Notes under the pieces: model-generated
Database searches by the model: none
Told to the model about the DNA's origin: nothing
Seen by the model: the letters and a program-made list of their open reading frames with translations, nothing else
Assembly (NCBI RefSeq): GCF_009362735.1
Contig: NZ_WHNP01000016.1
Location: 108,402 to 172,401 of the forward strand
Length of the DNA stretch: 64,000 bases
Direction: 5' to 3'
Source of the DNA: Paraburkholderia franconis
GTDB taxonomy: Bacteria > Pseudomonadota > Gammaproteobacteria > Burkholderiales > Burkholderiaceae
Made by a program: the position numbers and the translations under genes
Shown here: positions 25,534 through 33,755 of the stretch, piece after piece
How positions within the stretch are numbered: position 1 is the stretch's first letter
Layout: the number at the start of each line of letters is the position of its first letter

Positions 25534-26841
25534 TTAAAGCGGTTGATGGTCGATTGCGCTGACACCGATAAGGGTGCAAAGCGCGACATGCTGCTGGAGC
25601 ACCTCGCTGGCGAGCTTTTCTGATGCAATGCGCTGTGCCAGGTATTGCGATTCAATGTCAGCAAGCGCCGGTAGTGCGAGGTTCCCTTGCTCGAAGGCAT
25701 GGCGCGCCTTCTCAAGCGAAGTCTTGAGTGCGAACTCCAATGCGCGCGCGGTATGCAACTGCTCGTGGAGAACGCGCAGTTCGGCGGTGATACCGTGCAC
25801 GGCCGAGTATGCGTCGTCGAGCCGTTGGACGTATTCGTCGTAAAGGCTTTCGCGCGTCGCCTTTTCGATGGCGATGTTGCCTCGATTGCCGTTGAATAGA
25901 GGCAACGTTACCGAGACGCTTAGCCCGGTTGTGTAGATGGCGGAGGTGTCGCGGCCTCGGGTCACACCGATATCCAGCTTCGGAAACTGCCCGAGCAGCG
26001 CCGCCCTGTACCGTTCGTCCTGCTCGTCATACCCCGCCTGCAGGGCCAGCAAATCGGGGCGATGCTTTGCGAGGTCGACGAGCGATTGTGCGATGACATC
26101 CTGGGGAATATCGGAGGGTTCAGGCGGTGCAGCGAGAGCGAGTTGGGCGCCTGGATGTATGCCCAGTAGCGAGTTGAGTTCTTGCATTGCTTTCAGGTGT
26201 TCCTGCCGCAACGCACTCGATGCCTGTTCGCTGTCTCGATATCGCGTTTGCGCGAGCATGGCGGCATCCCGCGTGACGTAGGCGTGCTCTAGCGCGATGT
26301 CCATCCGGTTGGCAACGTCTTGCTGATATGCCGTCATCTGACTCGTCACATTCTCTAGGTGCGTGAGACTGACGTTTTGCACATACAGCGCATACGCGTG
26401 GTTTGCCACCTGCCATCGTGTCCATTCGAGTGCGAGCTGTTTCTCATCGAGAAGGGCGTTTGCTGCCCGTTTTCTTGCTGGCCGGTCGACGAGAGCCGAC
26501 ACCTCGTAGCCCAGCTCGACCATGAACGCGGGGACATAGCCGGCAGCGCCAGGGCGGTCGGTGCTCAAGTTCAGTGTCGGGTCGGGAAGCAGGCCGTCCG
26601 CATAGTTTTTCGCTTTGGCGATGTCGACATCGCGCTCTGCGTGGCGGACCTCCGGGCTGAATTCGAGCGCACGGGACACGACCTGGTCGACAGTGAGTGG
26701 CGCAGAGGTGGCATCGATGTCGGCAAACCACTGGGGGGCTTCCGGCAGCGGGCGCGGGACATACCCGGCACATCCGCCAACGAGCAGCAAGGCTGCGCAC
26801 GCGAGCGGCATGCGCCATCTTACGCGAGGGTTTTGCGACAT
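25534..26841 (-). CDS. TolC-family outer-membrane efflux lipoprotein
   Basis: From ATG 26841 the product has 435 residues. The lipobox 'LLLVGGCAGY' marks a lipoprotein. Two OEP repeats follow, each with long amphipathic helices ('VDQVVSRALEFSPEVRHAERDVDIAKAKNYADGLLPDPTLNL' and 'QSLVDLAKHRPDLLALQAGYDEQDERYRAALLGQFPKLDIGV'). It forms the outer-membrane channel of this tripartite pump. It is the first gene of the operon; upstream (26842-26980) lies a dyad and the collapsed response regulator. Confidence 0.88.
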   Translation of the reverse strand: MSQNPRVRWRMPLACAALLLVGGCAGYVPRPLPEAPQWFADIDATSAPLTVDQVVSRALEFSPEVRHAERDVDIAKAKNYADGLLPDPTLNLSTDRPGAAGYVPAFMVELGYEVSALVDRPARKRAANALLDEKQLALEWTRWQVANHAYALYVQNVSLTHLENVTSQMTAYQQDVANRMDIALEHAYVTRDAAMLAQTRYRDSEQASSALRQEHLKAMQELNSLLGIHPGAQLALAAPPEPSDIPQDVIAQSLVDLAKHRPDLLALQAGYDEQDERYRAALLGQFPKLDIGVTRGRDTSAIYTTGLSVSVTLPLFNGNRGNIAIEKATRESLYDEYVQRLDDAYSAVHGITAELRVLHEQLHTARALEFALKTSLEKARHAFEQGNLALPALADIESQYLAQRIASEKLASEVLQQHVALCTLIGVSAIDHQPL

Positions 26842-26948
26842 GAGCGCGAGATTCGCGGGTTCCAGTTTGCTATCGTACGAACCGTGTACCACGATGGAAA
26901 TCCGGTAGGAAGACACGCTGCGGATGGTATTCCAGAACTCTTATTATT

Positions 26949-26969
26949 GCCTTAGGTGGGGGTTAAGGC
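26949..26969. promoter_or_regulatory. GCCTTA / TAAGGC dyad between efflux operon and regulator remnant
   Basis: GCCTTA (26949-26954) and TAAGGC (26964-26969) form a 6-bp dyad with a 9-base spacer. It lies in the divergent promoter space between the TolC gene and the response-regulator remnant, where an OmpR-type operator would be expected. The match to any known box is not good enough to name the binding protein. Confidence 0.3.
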
Positions 26970-26980
26970 GACTGGCGTGC

Positions 26981-27274
26981 ATGCGATTGCTTCTCATTGA
27001 AGATGACGAAACGATTGGCGAGACGATTGTGTCCAGGCACTGAAAGACGCTGCCGACGCGCCAGACTGGGTGCGCGACGCTCACGTTGCTCGGTGCCTTG
27101 CTGATGCGCCCGGGAACCGTCCTTTCTAGCAAGCAGCTCGAACAGAAGCAGTACTCCTCAAAAGAGTACGTCGAAAGCAACGTGGTCGAGGTGCTTATTC
27201 ACGGCATCCGGAAGAAGCTGGGCTCTTCAGCCATTCCCAATGTACCGGGCGTGGGATGGCTCATGGAGAAATAA
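26981..27274 (+). pseudogene. Collapsed OmpR-family response regulator
   Basis: The first 16 codons (MRLLLIEDDETIGETI) are a perfect start of a QseB/PmrA-like receiver with its acidic DD pair. After a stop at 27041-27043 the middle of the gene is gone, and another frame resumes with the C-terminal winged helix: 'LLMRPGTVLSSKQLEQ', 'EYVESNVVEVLIHGIRKKLGSSAIPNVPGVGW'. The phosphorylation Asp, the dimer face and half of the DNA-binding domain are missing. It is divergent to the efflux operon at 26841, so it was probably that operon's regulator. Confidence 0.85.
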
Positions 27275-27665
27275 CGCGTCTGTCCAGACATTCGGCAGTG
27301 GTTGAGCGCTGAGCGGTGGCCGAGCCCTCGGCGCTGCGTGATGAAAATGCCCGCGACAGCAAATTTAAAACTCTGGCGGCTGTGGGACGGTAAAGAAGTT
27401 ACCGACGCCATGAAAAAGAAGTTTTCCGTATCACCGGTTGAATGCGCCGCCCACTTCGCAACATCGTGCTGCAGCGTCGAAGGATGTCGTGCCAGTATGG
27501 CGAGCTTCTCTCTGTACCTAGTCGCTACGGCCATCGCGGCCGCCCACTTGCAGGAGCGCCTCGTAACGCCACTTCAGGATTCATTCGCAGTATTTGCTTT
27601 CGAACAGACGTGAAAGCAGAGTCGTGGGCGACTAACGCATGAAGCGAAGCGGACTACGTATTGAC
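27275..27665. other. Gap without a supported gene
   Basis: A frame of 103 codons on the plus strand (27302-27613) crosses this gap. It has no ribosome binding site, no recognisable domain and mixed composition. No sensor kinase that would partner the regulator remnant is present, although this is where one would be expected. Confidence 0.4.
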
Positions 27666-27688
27666 AAGGCCGACCATCGGTCGGCCTT
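27666..27688 (-). terminator. Terminator of the DUF305 gene
   Basis: AAGGCCGACC (27666-27675) and GGTCGGCCTT (27679-27688) form a perfect 10-bp stem with the loop ATC. On the minus strand it follows the DUF305 stop codon by 12 bases. The following bases are only moderately T-rich. Confidence 0.7.
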
Positions 27689-27699
27689 CGCAGAGGTAC

Positions 27700-28098
27700 C
27701 TACTTGCTGCCATGTTTGGCCTGCCATCGCTGCATCAGCGCAATTTCCTCTTTCTGCGCTTTGATGATATTGTGCGCCAGCTTTTTCATCTCGGGGTCCT
27801 TGCCGTACTTGAGTTCGACCTCGGCCATGTCAATGGCGCCTTGATGGTGTGGAATCATATGCGCGACGAAGTCCTTATCGGCATCACCGGTGTAGTTCGG
27901 TGCCTGCATCTGCTGCATCATCTTCTGGTCTGCAGCTTTGAACGCCGGCGTTGAGCCGGACGAACCGGCGTCAGGCGAACTGCTCATGGCCATGCCCGGC
28001 ATAGACGCTCCCTGCTGAGCGCTAGCTGTCCCGGCCGTGAGACCAAGTGCAGCAATTGCGCTGACGGCAAAAGTCCTGGTTGCAAAACGCGCTTTCAT
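27700..28098 (-). CDS. DUF305 exported protein
   Basis: The 132-residue product has a signal peptide (TRTFAVSAIAALGLTAGTASAQ), a Met-rich linker (GASMPGMAMSSSPD) and a DUF305 four-helix domain with 'DKDFVAHMIPHHQGAIDMAEVELKYGKDPEMKKLAHNIIKAQKEEIALMQRW'. The HMIPHHQGAI-x-MA core is the hallmark and is thought to bind metal in this ferritin-like family. ATG 28098 follows GGAG by six bases. It is downstream of the permease gene and shares its MerR-type promoter. DUF305 proteins often accompany copper resistance. Confidence 0.88.
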   Translation of the reverse strand: MKARFATRTFAVSAIAALGLTAGTASAQQGASMPGMAMSSSPDAGSSGSTPAFKAADQKMMQQMQAPNYTGDADKDFVAHMIPHHQGAIDMAEVELKYGKDPEMKKLAHNIIKAQKEEIALMQRWQAKHGSK

Positions 28099-28123
28099 GT
28101 TCATCTCCTTCTTGACGAAAGAC

Positions 28124-29090
28124 TCAATGTCCCTGATGAGAGTGACGGTCATGTGCGGATGATGGCATTCCGCGCGCATGACGCTCGTAGCCGTCACCAT
28201 CATGCGCATGCTCGCCGTTCTCCATCATGCGCATCATCTCGACACCGCCCGTGCGGAAAAAGACGGTCGTCAAGACGATGAAAACGATGCCGAAAATGAT
28301 GTTCAGGATGGTGGTGTAGTTGAAGCTGATAGTGGCATTGACGACGGCGGTATGACGCTCACGCGGGACCCAGCCAAATAGCTGAAACAGTCCCTCAACA
28401 ATCAGTGCGGCCACGACCATTGCAAACGTAAAAGGTCACCGTCATAAAGGCGGTCATCTTGCCGCCATAGTACTTCCGGTAGATATTGAGGATCGGGAGG
28501 ATGATGAGGTCGCCGAATATGAACGAGGCAACGCCTCCGAAGCCGACGCCACCTTTCCACAGAACGGCCGCCAGTGGCACGTTGCCGACCGAACAGGTGA
28601 ATGAAGCGACCGCGATGAGTGGTCCGACGAAGGCGCCCCATATCATGGCGAGGGTTGGATGACTGACCAGAAAGAATTTCTGCCAGAAGCTGTTCGGTAC
28701 CCATGCTGCGAGGGCACCGGCAACGAGCAATCCCACGCCAATGCCTCGCCATAGCATGACCCAGTTCATCACGTAGCTATGGCTAATGGCTGTCCAGCCG
28801 TCCATCGATGTGAGGCGTTGTTTCCAGGTGCCTCTCTGTTCGCCCATCGACATCGCGGCATGCCCTTCCATGCTACCGGCGATACCTTTGTCCGCGTGTT
28901 CGATAGCTCGCTTCCTGAGTGAATCTCGCACAAGGAGCCGGAACAGCAGGGCAAGCACGACAATCATGATTGGGCCACCGAGAAACTCGGCGGCAGCGAA
29001 CTGCCACGCAATCAGCACCCACATGAGCACGCCCAACTCAAGCACGAGGTTGGTAGCGGCAAACTGAAATGCCATGGCAGTGAATTCCAT
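28124..29090 (-). pseudogene. Permease (ArsP/DUF318-like), one frameshift
   Basis: From ATG 29090 (GGAGG seven bases upstream) a membrane protein runs through 'LGVLMWVLIAWQFAAAEFLGGPIMI', 'PTLAMIWGAFVGPLIAVASFTCSVGNVPLAAVLWKGGVGFGGVASFIFGDLIILPILNIYRKYYG', as in COG0701-type permeases, with the Cys in TCSVGN. The frame then ends early; the next frame continues with 'VVAALIVEGLFQLFGWVPRERHTA' and further helices ending in a His/Asp-rich tail. One extra base in the T triplet of GTTTGC (28424-28427) explains the break. Repaired, the protein would have about 322 residues. The function in copper clusters is unproven. Confidence 0.75.
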
Positions 29091-29122
29091 TATCGTGCCT
29101 CCGCCTACCGGGGAAATTGGAC

Positions 29123-29153
29123 AGCATGCACCTTTCCACAGTGGGAAGGTCAA
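29123..29153 (-). promoter_or_regulatory. MerR/CueR-type promoter with 19-base spacer and dyad
   Basis: On the minus strand -35 TTGACC (29153-29148) and -10 CATGCT (29128-29123) are separated by 19 bases. The spacer holds a 21-bp dyad (29130-29150, ACCTTTCC...GGGAAGGT) with one mismatch. Over-long spacers with this ACCTTCC/GGAAGGT dyad are the signature of promoters twisted by CueR-like MerR proteins, and the match to copper-ATPase promoters is close. It drives the permease and DUF305 genes. No merR-family gene is in the window. Confidence 0.8.
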
Positions 29154-29304
29154 CGGATGGAGAAATCCATAGTCCGACAACGCGTCGCCGGTGGGTGACC
29201 ATGCGAATGCGTACGTCCATCCGTCCCGCAAAGCTCACGTCCGTGCGCAATTGAAGCTGCCGCGACGCGCCGCCGCGCCGTTACACACTGACACTTTCGC
29301 GCGC

Positions 29305-29341
29305 TTACAGAGGTCTTCACCCCGTGCTAGACTCTGCACCC
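29305..29341 (+). promoter_or_regulatory. Sigma-70 promoter, nearly leaderless
   Basis: TTACAG (29305-29310) and TAGACT (29328-29333) are 17 bases apart. The ATG at 29342 is only eight bases past the -10 box, so the message would have no or almost no leader and no Shine-Dalgarno site. Confidence 0.5.
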
Positions 29342-29731
29342 ATGTCTTACTGGCGCAAACTCCTTCTTGTCGTGCTGCTGGCACTGAGCCTTCCGGTTCA
29401 GTCGTTTGCAGCCGTCTCGATGATTTGTGCTACCTCGGAAGCGGTCGATGATGAAGCGACCGCTCACCATCATCATCAATCTGAGTCGTCGGACGGACAG
29501 GTTCTCGTAGCCGACGATGATGACCACCACGGCCACAACCACAGCGGCCATCACGTTCACGCCTGTTTGACCTGCGCCTCCTGCTGCGTCGGTGCAGCGC
29601 TACCGGTCGTGCCTGCGGTGTCCGCTTCCGCTGACCTGATTCATTTCACTGTCTCATTGCCTCCCGATGCCGGTGTCGTGCTATTCCTGACCAGCGGCAT
29701 CGAACGTCCTCCTCGGTCCATTCTCGTCTAA
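29342..29731 (+). CDS. Small exported His/Cys-rich protein, CzcI-like
   Basis: The 129-residue protein has a signal peptide (KLLLVVLLALSLPVQSFAAVS), a His/Asp-rich stretch (AHHHHQSESS, DDDDHHGHNHSGHHVH), a Cys cluster (CLTCASCC) and the C-terminal motif IERPPRSILV. Small exported proteins ending in a PPR motif sit at the head of metal efflux operons, as CzcI does. A metal-sensing or buffering role is likely. Two relatives lie at 34791 and 43666. It starts the plus-strand cop/cus run. Confidence 0.65.
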   Translation: MSYWRKLLLVVLLALSLPVQSFAAVSMICATSEAVDDEATAHHHHQSESSDGQVLVADDDDHHGHNHSGHHVHACLTCASCCVGAALPVVPAVSASADLIHFTVSLPPDAGVVLFLTSGIERPPRSILV

Positions 29732-29818
29732 TCCGCGCAATCGCAGTCATTCGCTGCGACCAGCAAGTCTTTCTGGAGTCCGTCATGGCCTCCGGATGAT
29801 TCACGACGAGAAAAATTC

Positions 29819-30112
29819 ATGCGAACACTTTCTGCGGCGCTCTTGGGCGCGGGCGCAGTATTGCCGTTGCTCGCGCACGCCACGACAGCCGTTCCTGACC
29901 CGACGGATGCAGGGGCATCCGTACCGGCAGTCACCGTGCAATCGGCCTTCGACGGCTACAAGTCCTGGCAGGACGGCGAAGCGCCGAGCTGGCAGCAGCT
30001 GAACCGCGCCGTTAGCCCGACTCGGGGCACGGCAGGGATGAAGCACGGCCAGCAACCAGGCGCGACACCCGATGCGAAGAGCAGTCACGAACACGGGGGC
30101 GAGTCGAAATGA
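29819..30112 (+). CDS. Small exported protein of the copper operon
   Basis: The 97-residue protein has a signal peptide (LSAALLGAGAVLPLLAHATT) and a short mature part with 'AFDGYKSWQDGEAPSWQQLNRAV' and a His/Gly/Lys tail (GMKHGQQPG, HEHGGESK). Proteins with the 'Y-K-x-W-x-D-x-P-x-x-W-x-x-x-N' pattern are common just ahead of TolC genes in metal operons. The function is unknown. Its stop codon overlaps the start of the TolC gene by four bases, so it is translationally coupled to it. Confidence 0.65.
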   Translation: MRTLSAALLGAGAVLPLLAHATTAVPDPTDAGASVPAVTVQSAFDGYKSWQDGEAPSWQQLNRAVSPTRGTAGMKHGQQPGATPDAKSSHEHGGESK

Positions 30113-31614
30113 TGCGACAACTCTCGCGGAACCGCGTGACCTGCATTGCAGTCGCGACGGTATTCCTCGCAGGCTGCACGACCTTCTCGAAGGACGGTGG
30201 ATTCAACACCGTATCGTCGACCGCGTCTGAGCGGCTTGGCAAAGACGCCGTCTACGTGAAAACCGACGAGGACCGCGACGCTGTCTTCAAGCGTACACAG
30301 GAGCTGCTAGCGAAGCCGCTCGGCGTGGATGACGCAGTCCAGGTTGCGTTGCTCAACAACCGGGGACTGCAGGCTTCATACGGCGAACTCGGCATTTCCG
30401 AGGCCGACCTCGTCCAGGCGGGGCGTCTGCCCAATCCGGGCTTCACCTTCAGCCGGACGCACTGGAGCGATGGCTTCGGCATCAGCCGGACATTTTCGAT
30501 GGGCGTACTGGGTGTCCTCACGCTGCCCGTGGCGACGCGTATCGAGAGCCGCCGGTTTGAGCAGACGAAGCTCGAGACCGCCAACGCGATGCTCGCGGTG
30601 GCCGCCGACGCCCGAAAGGCCTACGTGAATGCTGTGGCTGCGGAGCAGGCAGCCCTTTACGCCGCGCAGGTCAAGGACTCGTCCGAGGCTGGAGCAGAAC
30701 TCGCGTTGCGCATGCGCCAGGCGGGCAATTTCAGCAAACTCGACTATGCGCGTGAGCAGGCCTTTTACGCGGAGTCGACTGCACAACTGGCCAAGGCGCG
30801 CCAGCAGTCAGTGATGGCTCGGGAAAAACTCACACGCACGATGGGTCTATGGGGTTCGGGAACCCAGTACAAGCTGCCGGACCATCTCCCTGACCTGCCG
30901 AAGGAAAGGCCGCAACTGAACGACCTCGAAAGCTTTGCGATGCAAAGCCGCCTCGATATTCAGGCGGCGAAGCTGAGAACACAAAGCGTCGCAACATCTC
31001 TGGGCCTCAGCAAGGCGACCCGGTTCATCAATGCGCTCGATGTCGGCTATCTCGACAACTTCGAGACCGACAAGGGACACGAGCACGGGTACGAAATCAG
31101 TGTCGAAATTCCCATCTTCGACTGGGGCAGCGCAAAGGTCGCACGCGCCGAAGCCATCTATATGCAATCGGCGAACCGGCTCGCCCAGACGGCGATCGAC
31201 GCACGCTCCGAAGTACGTGAATCGTACTCCGCCTACGTGACGAGCTACGACGTCGCGAAGCACTACCGCGACGAGGTCGTGCCCATACGCAAGACCATCT
31301 CGGATGAAATGCTGCTGCGCTACAACGGCATGCTCGCAAGCGTGTTCGAGCTGCTTGCCGATTCGCGCGACCAGGTTGCTGCCGTCAACGGATACATCGA
31401 CGCGCTGAAGGACTACTGGCTCGCGGAGACGGACCTGCAGCAATCGCTTGGCGGCCGCCTTCCACCGCTCGCGATGACACCGGCGCCGGGCGCACTGCAG
31501 AGTGACGCAGCGCCGACGCCTGCAACGCCAACACCACCGGCCCCGGCGCAGGACTCGCCGTCGTCTGCTCCCGCGACCCAACCGGCGTCGCCGACGAATT
31601 CAGAAGGTAAATGA
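30109..31614 (+). CDS. TolC-family outer-membrane lipoprotein preceding the multicopper oxidase
   Basis: The 501-residue protein has a lipobox (VFLAGCTTFSKDG), then two OEP repeats with long helices: 'VDDAVQVALLNNRGLQASYGELGISEADLVQAGRLPNPGF' and 'RLDIQAAKLRTQSVATSLGLSKA'. The last 50 residues are Pro/Ala/Thr-rich and probably disordered. It overlaps the oxidase start codon (ATGA), the same arrangement as TolC-CopA pairs in copper operons. It may export copper or form part of a system with an oxidase outside the cytoplasm; no adaptor or pump gene is adjacent. Confidence 0.85.
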   Translation: MMRQLSRNRVTCIAVATVFLAGCTTFSKDGGFNTVSSTASERLGKDAVYVKTDEDRDAVFKRTQELLAKPLGVDDAVQVALLNNRGLQASYGELGISEADLVQAGRLPNPGFTFSRTHWSDGFGISRTFSMGVLGVLTLPVATRIESRRFEQTKLETANAMLAVAADARKAYVNAVAAEQAALYAAQVKDSSEAGAELALRMRQAGNFSKLDYAREQAFYAESTAQLAKARQQSVMAREKLTRTMGLWGSGTQYKLPDHLPDLPKERPQLNDLESFAMQSRLDIQAAKLRTQSVATSLGLSKATRFINALDVGYLDNFETDKGHEHGYEISVEIPIFDWGSAKVARAEAIYMQSANRLAQTAIDARSEVRESYSAYVTSYDVAKHYRDEVVPIRKTISDEMLLRYNGMLASVFELLADSRDQVAAVNGYIDALKDYWLAETDLQQSLGGRLPPLAMTPAPGALQSDAAPTPATPTPPAPAQDSPSSAPATQPASPTNSEGK

Positions 31615-32912
31615 ACATGGTTTCACGTCGAAGCTTTCTCGGCGGCTCGGGCGCTGCGCTCCTCGGCGCAGCGTTGGTTAGCAAGGCTGGTGCAGCGTCG
31701 CTTCCAGAAGCGCCGACTATGGAAAAGACGGCTACGCAGCCACCGCTGGTCCCACCCAACGGTCGACCCTATACGCCCGTGGCGACACTCAATGGCTGGA
31801 CGCTGCCATGGCGGATGAAAAACGGCTGGAAGGAATTCCATCTCATTGCCGAGCCCGTCGTCCGAGAAATGGCAGCCGGCATGAAGGCGAATCTCTGGGG
31901 CTACAACGGCCAGGCGCCCGGTCCGACCATCGAGGCGGTCGAAGGCGACAAGGTTCGAATCTTCGTGACCAACAAGCTGCCGGAACACACCACGGTTCAC
32001 TGGCACGGAATGCTCGTGCCGTCCGGGATGGACGGTGTGGGCGGTCTCACGCAGCCCCACATTCCGCCTGGCAAGACGTTCGTCTATGAGTTCCAGCTCG
32101 AGAAGCACGGCACCTTCATGTATCACCCGCACGCCGACGAGATGGTGCAGATGGCCATGGGGATGATGGGCACGTTCATCGTGCACCCGAAGGACCGCAG
32201 CGTTATGCCGGTTGACCGCGACTTCGTGTTCCTGATGTCCGCCTACGACATCGACCCGGGCAGCTTCACGCCGCGCGTCAACGAGATGACGGACTTCAAC
32301 ATGTGGACATGGAATGCACGCGTCTTTCCGGGCATCGACCCGTTGCCCGTACGAGCAGGAGACCGGGTTCGCATCCGCTTCGGCAACCTGACGATGACCA
32401 ATCATCCCATCCATCTGCATGGGTACAGCTTCGAGGTCGCAGGAACCGACGGCGGATGGATTCCGCCCGCCGCACGCTGGCCCGAAGTGACCGCCGACGT
32501 TGCAGTCGGTCAGATGCGTGCCATCGAATTCACGGCAAACCGGCCCGGCGACTGGGCGTTTCACTGCCACAAGTCGCATCACACGATGAATGCGATGGGA
32601 CATCAGGTGCCGAATCTGATTGGCGTGCCGCAGAAAGACCTCGCGAAGCGCATCAACAAGCTCGTCCCGGACTACATGGCAATGGGCAGCGCAGGCGGTT
32701 CGATGGGCGAGATGGAAATGCCGCTGCCTGACAACACGCTGCCGATGATGACCGGTACCGGGCCGTTCGGTGCGCTGGAAATGGGCGGCATGTTTAGCGT
32801 CGTGAAGGTGCGCGAGGGACTCGGCCGCAACGACTATCGCGACCCGGGCTGGTTCAAACACCCGAAAGGGACCGTCGCCTTCGAGTACACCGGCGAACTG
32901 CCGGATAGCTGA
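31611..32912 (+). CDS. Tat-exported multicopper oxidase
   Basis: The 433-residue protein starts with a Tat signal (VSRRSFLGGSGAALLGAALV). The copper sites are in order: 'TTVHWHGMLVPSGMDG' (HWHG), 'GTFMYHPHADEM' (HPH), 'HPIHLHGYSFEV' (HxxHLHG) and 'WAFHCHKSHHTMNAMG' (HCH-x3-H-x4-M), giving type 1 and trinuclear type 2/3 centres. Met-rich stretches (MAMGSAGGSMGEMEMPLPDNTLPMM) are near the C-terminus. It oxidises Cu(I) to less toxic Cu(II) in the periplasm. At 433 residues it is shorter than PcoA/CopA (about 600). Confidence 0.93.
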   Translation: MNMVSRRSFLGGSGAALLGAALVSKAGAASLPEAPTMEKTATQPPLVPPNGRPYTPVATLNGWTLPWRMKNGWKEFHLIAEPVVREMAAGMKANLWGYNGQAPGPTIEAVEGDKVRIFVTNKLPEHTTVHWHGMLVPSGMDGVGGLTQPHIPPGKTFVYEFQLEKHGTFMYHPHADEMVQMAMGMMGTFIVHPKDRSVMPVDRDFVFLMSAYDIDPGSFTPRVNEMTDFNMWTWNARVFPGIDPLPVRAGDRVRIRFGNLTMTNHPIHLHGYSFEVAGTDGGWIPPAARWPEVTADVAVGQMRAIEFTANRPGDWAFHCHKSHHTMNAMGHQVPNLIGVPQKDLAKRINKLVPDYMAMGSAGGSMGEMEMPLPDNTLPMMTGTGPFGALEMGGMFSVVKVREGLGRNDYRDPGWFKHPKGTVAFEYTGELPDS

Positions 32913-32975
32913 TTTCGTGTGGGCCGGACATGACTCCGACCGGTATTTGTAACTTCAACTGTGGGAGAGAGCGTG

Positions 32976-33317
32976 ATGAAGAAAGCGATTGTTTCGATTT
33001 TGATGGGTTGTGCGGTAGTCATTTCAGCGACCGCGTATGCGGCCGGCGATACGGGCAACATGGCAAGCGGCGAGCAACAGGGCGCAGATGCGAAGGACAG
33101 CATGTCACATGGCGAGGTGAAGAAAGTGGATTCGGCTGCCGGGAAGCTGACCATCAAGCACGGACCTCTCAAGAACCTGGATATGGAAGCCATGACGATG
33201 GTGTTCAAGGTCAAGGACCCAGCCATGCTGTCCCAGGTGAAGGTCGGCGACAAGATTGACTTCGTTGCTGAAGAAATCAACGGCGCCCTGACGGTGACGA
33301 AACTGCAGAAACAGTAA
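32976..33317 (+). CDS. cusF: CusF-like periplasmic copper chaperone (first copy)
   Basis: The 113-residue product has a signal peptide (KAIVSILMGCAVVISATAYA) and a small OB-fold domain. The metal site aligns with CusF: His in 'TIKHGPL', then 'LDMEAMTMVF', giving H, M at the place of the usual Trp44, and the two Met of MTM. The aromatic lid of CusF is thus replaced by a sulphur ligand. GGGAGAGA precedes the ATG at 32976. It sits between the oxidase and copC. Confidence 0.88.
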   Translation: MKKAIVSILMGCAVVISATAYAAGDTGNMASGEQQGADAKDSMSHGEVKKVDSAAGKLTIKHGPLKNLDMEAMTMVFKVKDPAMLSQVKVGDKIDFVAEEINGALTVTKLQKQ

Positions 33318-33380
33318 CGACAGATGGGGCGCTTCGTATTTCATCAATCCAGTCGCCCTGCGTCTCTCAGGGAGAACAAC

Positions 33381-33755
33381 ATGAGAACTTTGATGCGGAA
33401 TCAACTAGTCAGTATCGTTGCCGCTGCCTCCGTCGGACTGGTTCCGGTGCTGGCATTCGCCCACGGAAAGCTTGAAAACGCGGTGCCGGCCGCCGGAAGC
33501 ACGGCGGAGGTTGCGCCTGACGCTCTCCGGCTGACTTTCAACGAGGACCTGGAGTCGTCGTTCAGCACAATCAAGGTCGTCGACGCATCGGGCGCGCCTG
33601 CAACCAAGGAAAAGGCGAAGGTGGATTCGTCGAATCCCCGCGTGCTCACGGTTGCGGTTCCGAAGCTTGCCTCGGGCTCATACACCGTGCAATGGGCAGT
33701 CATGACGCATGACGCCCATAAGACCAAGGGCACCTACACCTTCATGGTGAAGTGA
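33381..33755 (+). CDS. copC: CopC-family periplasmic copper-binding protein
   Basis: The 124-residue product has a signal peptide (SIVAAASVGLVPVLAFA) followed directly by the mature N-terminal His ('FAHGKLENAVPAAGSTA'), the first Cu(II) ligand. 'PDALRLTFNEDLE' and 'YTVQWAVMTHDAHKTKGTYTFMVK' hold the Asp and HDAH ligands. This is the Cu(II)-site form without the Met-rich Cu(I) loop. GGGAGAACAAC precedes the ATG. Its stop overlaps the copD start (TGATG). Confidence 0.95.
   Translation: MRTLMRNQLVSIVAAASVGLVPVLAFAHGKLENAVPAAGSTAEVAPDALRLTFNEDLESSFSTIKVVDASGAPATKEKAKVDSSNPRVLTVAVPKLASGSYTVQWAVMTHDAHKTKGTYTFMVK

Noticed and set aside
27302..27613. Plus-strand frame as a sensor-kinase remnant
   Set aside because: No H-box or ATPase motif was found; the sequence does not resemble a kinase.
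31623..32861. 412-codon minus-strand frame opposite the multicopper oxidase
   Set aside because: All copper ligands are on the plus strand and the minus product is His/Arg/Val-rich shadow sequence.
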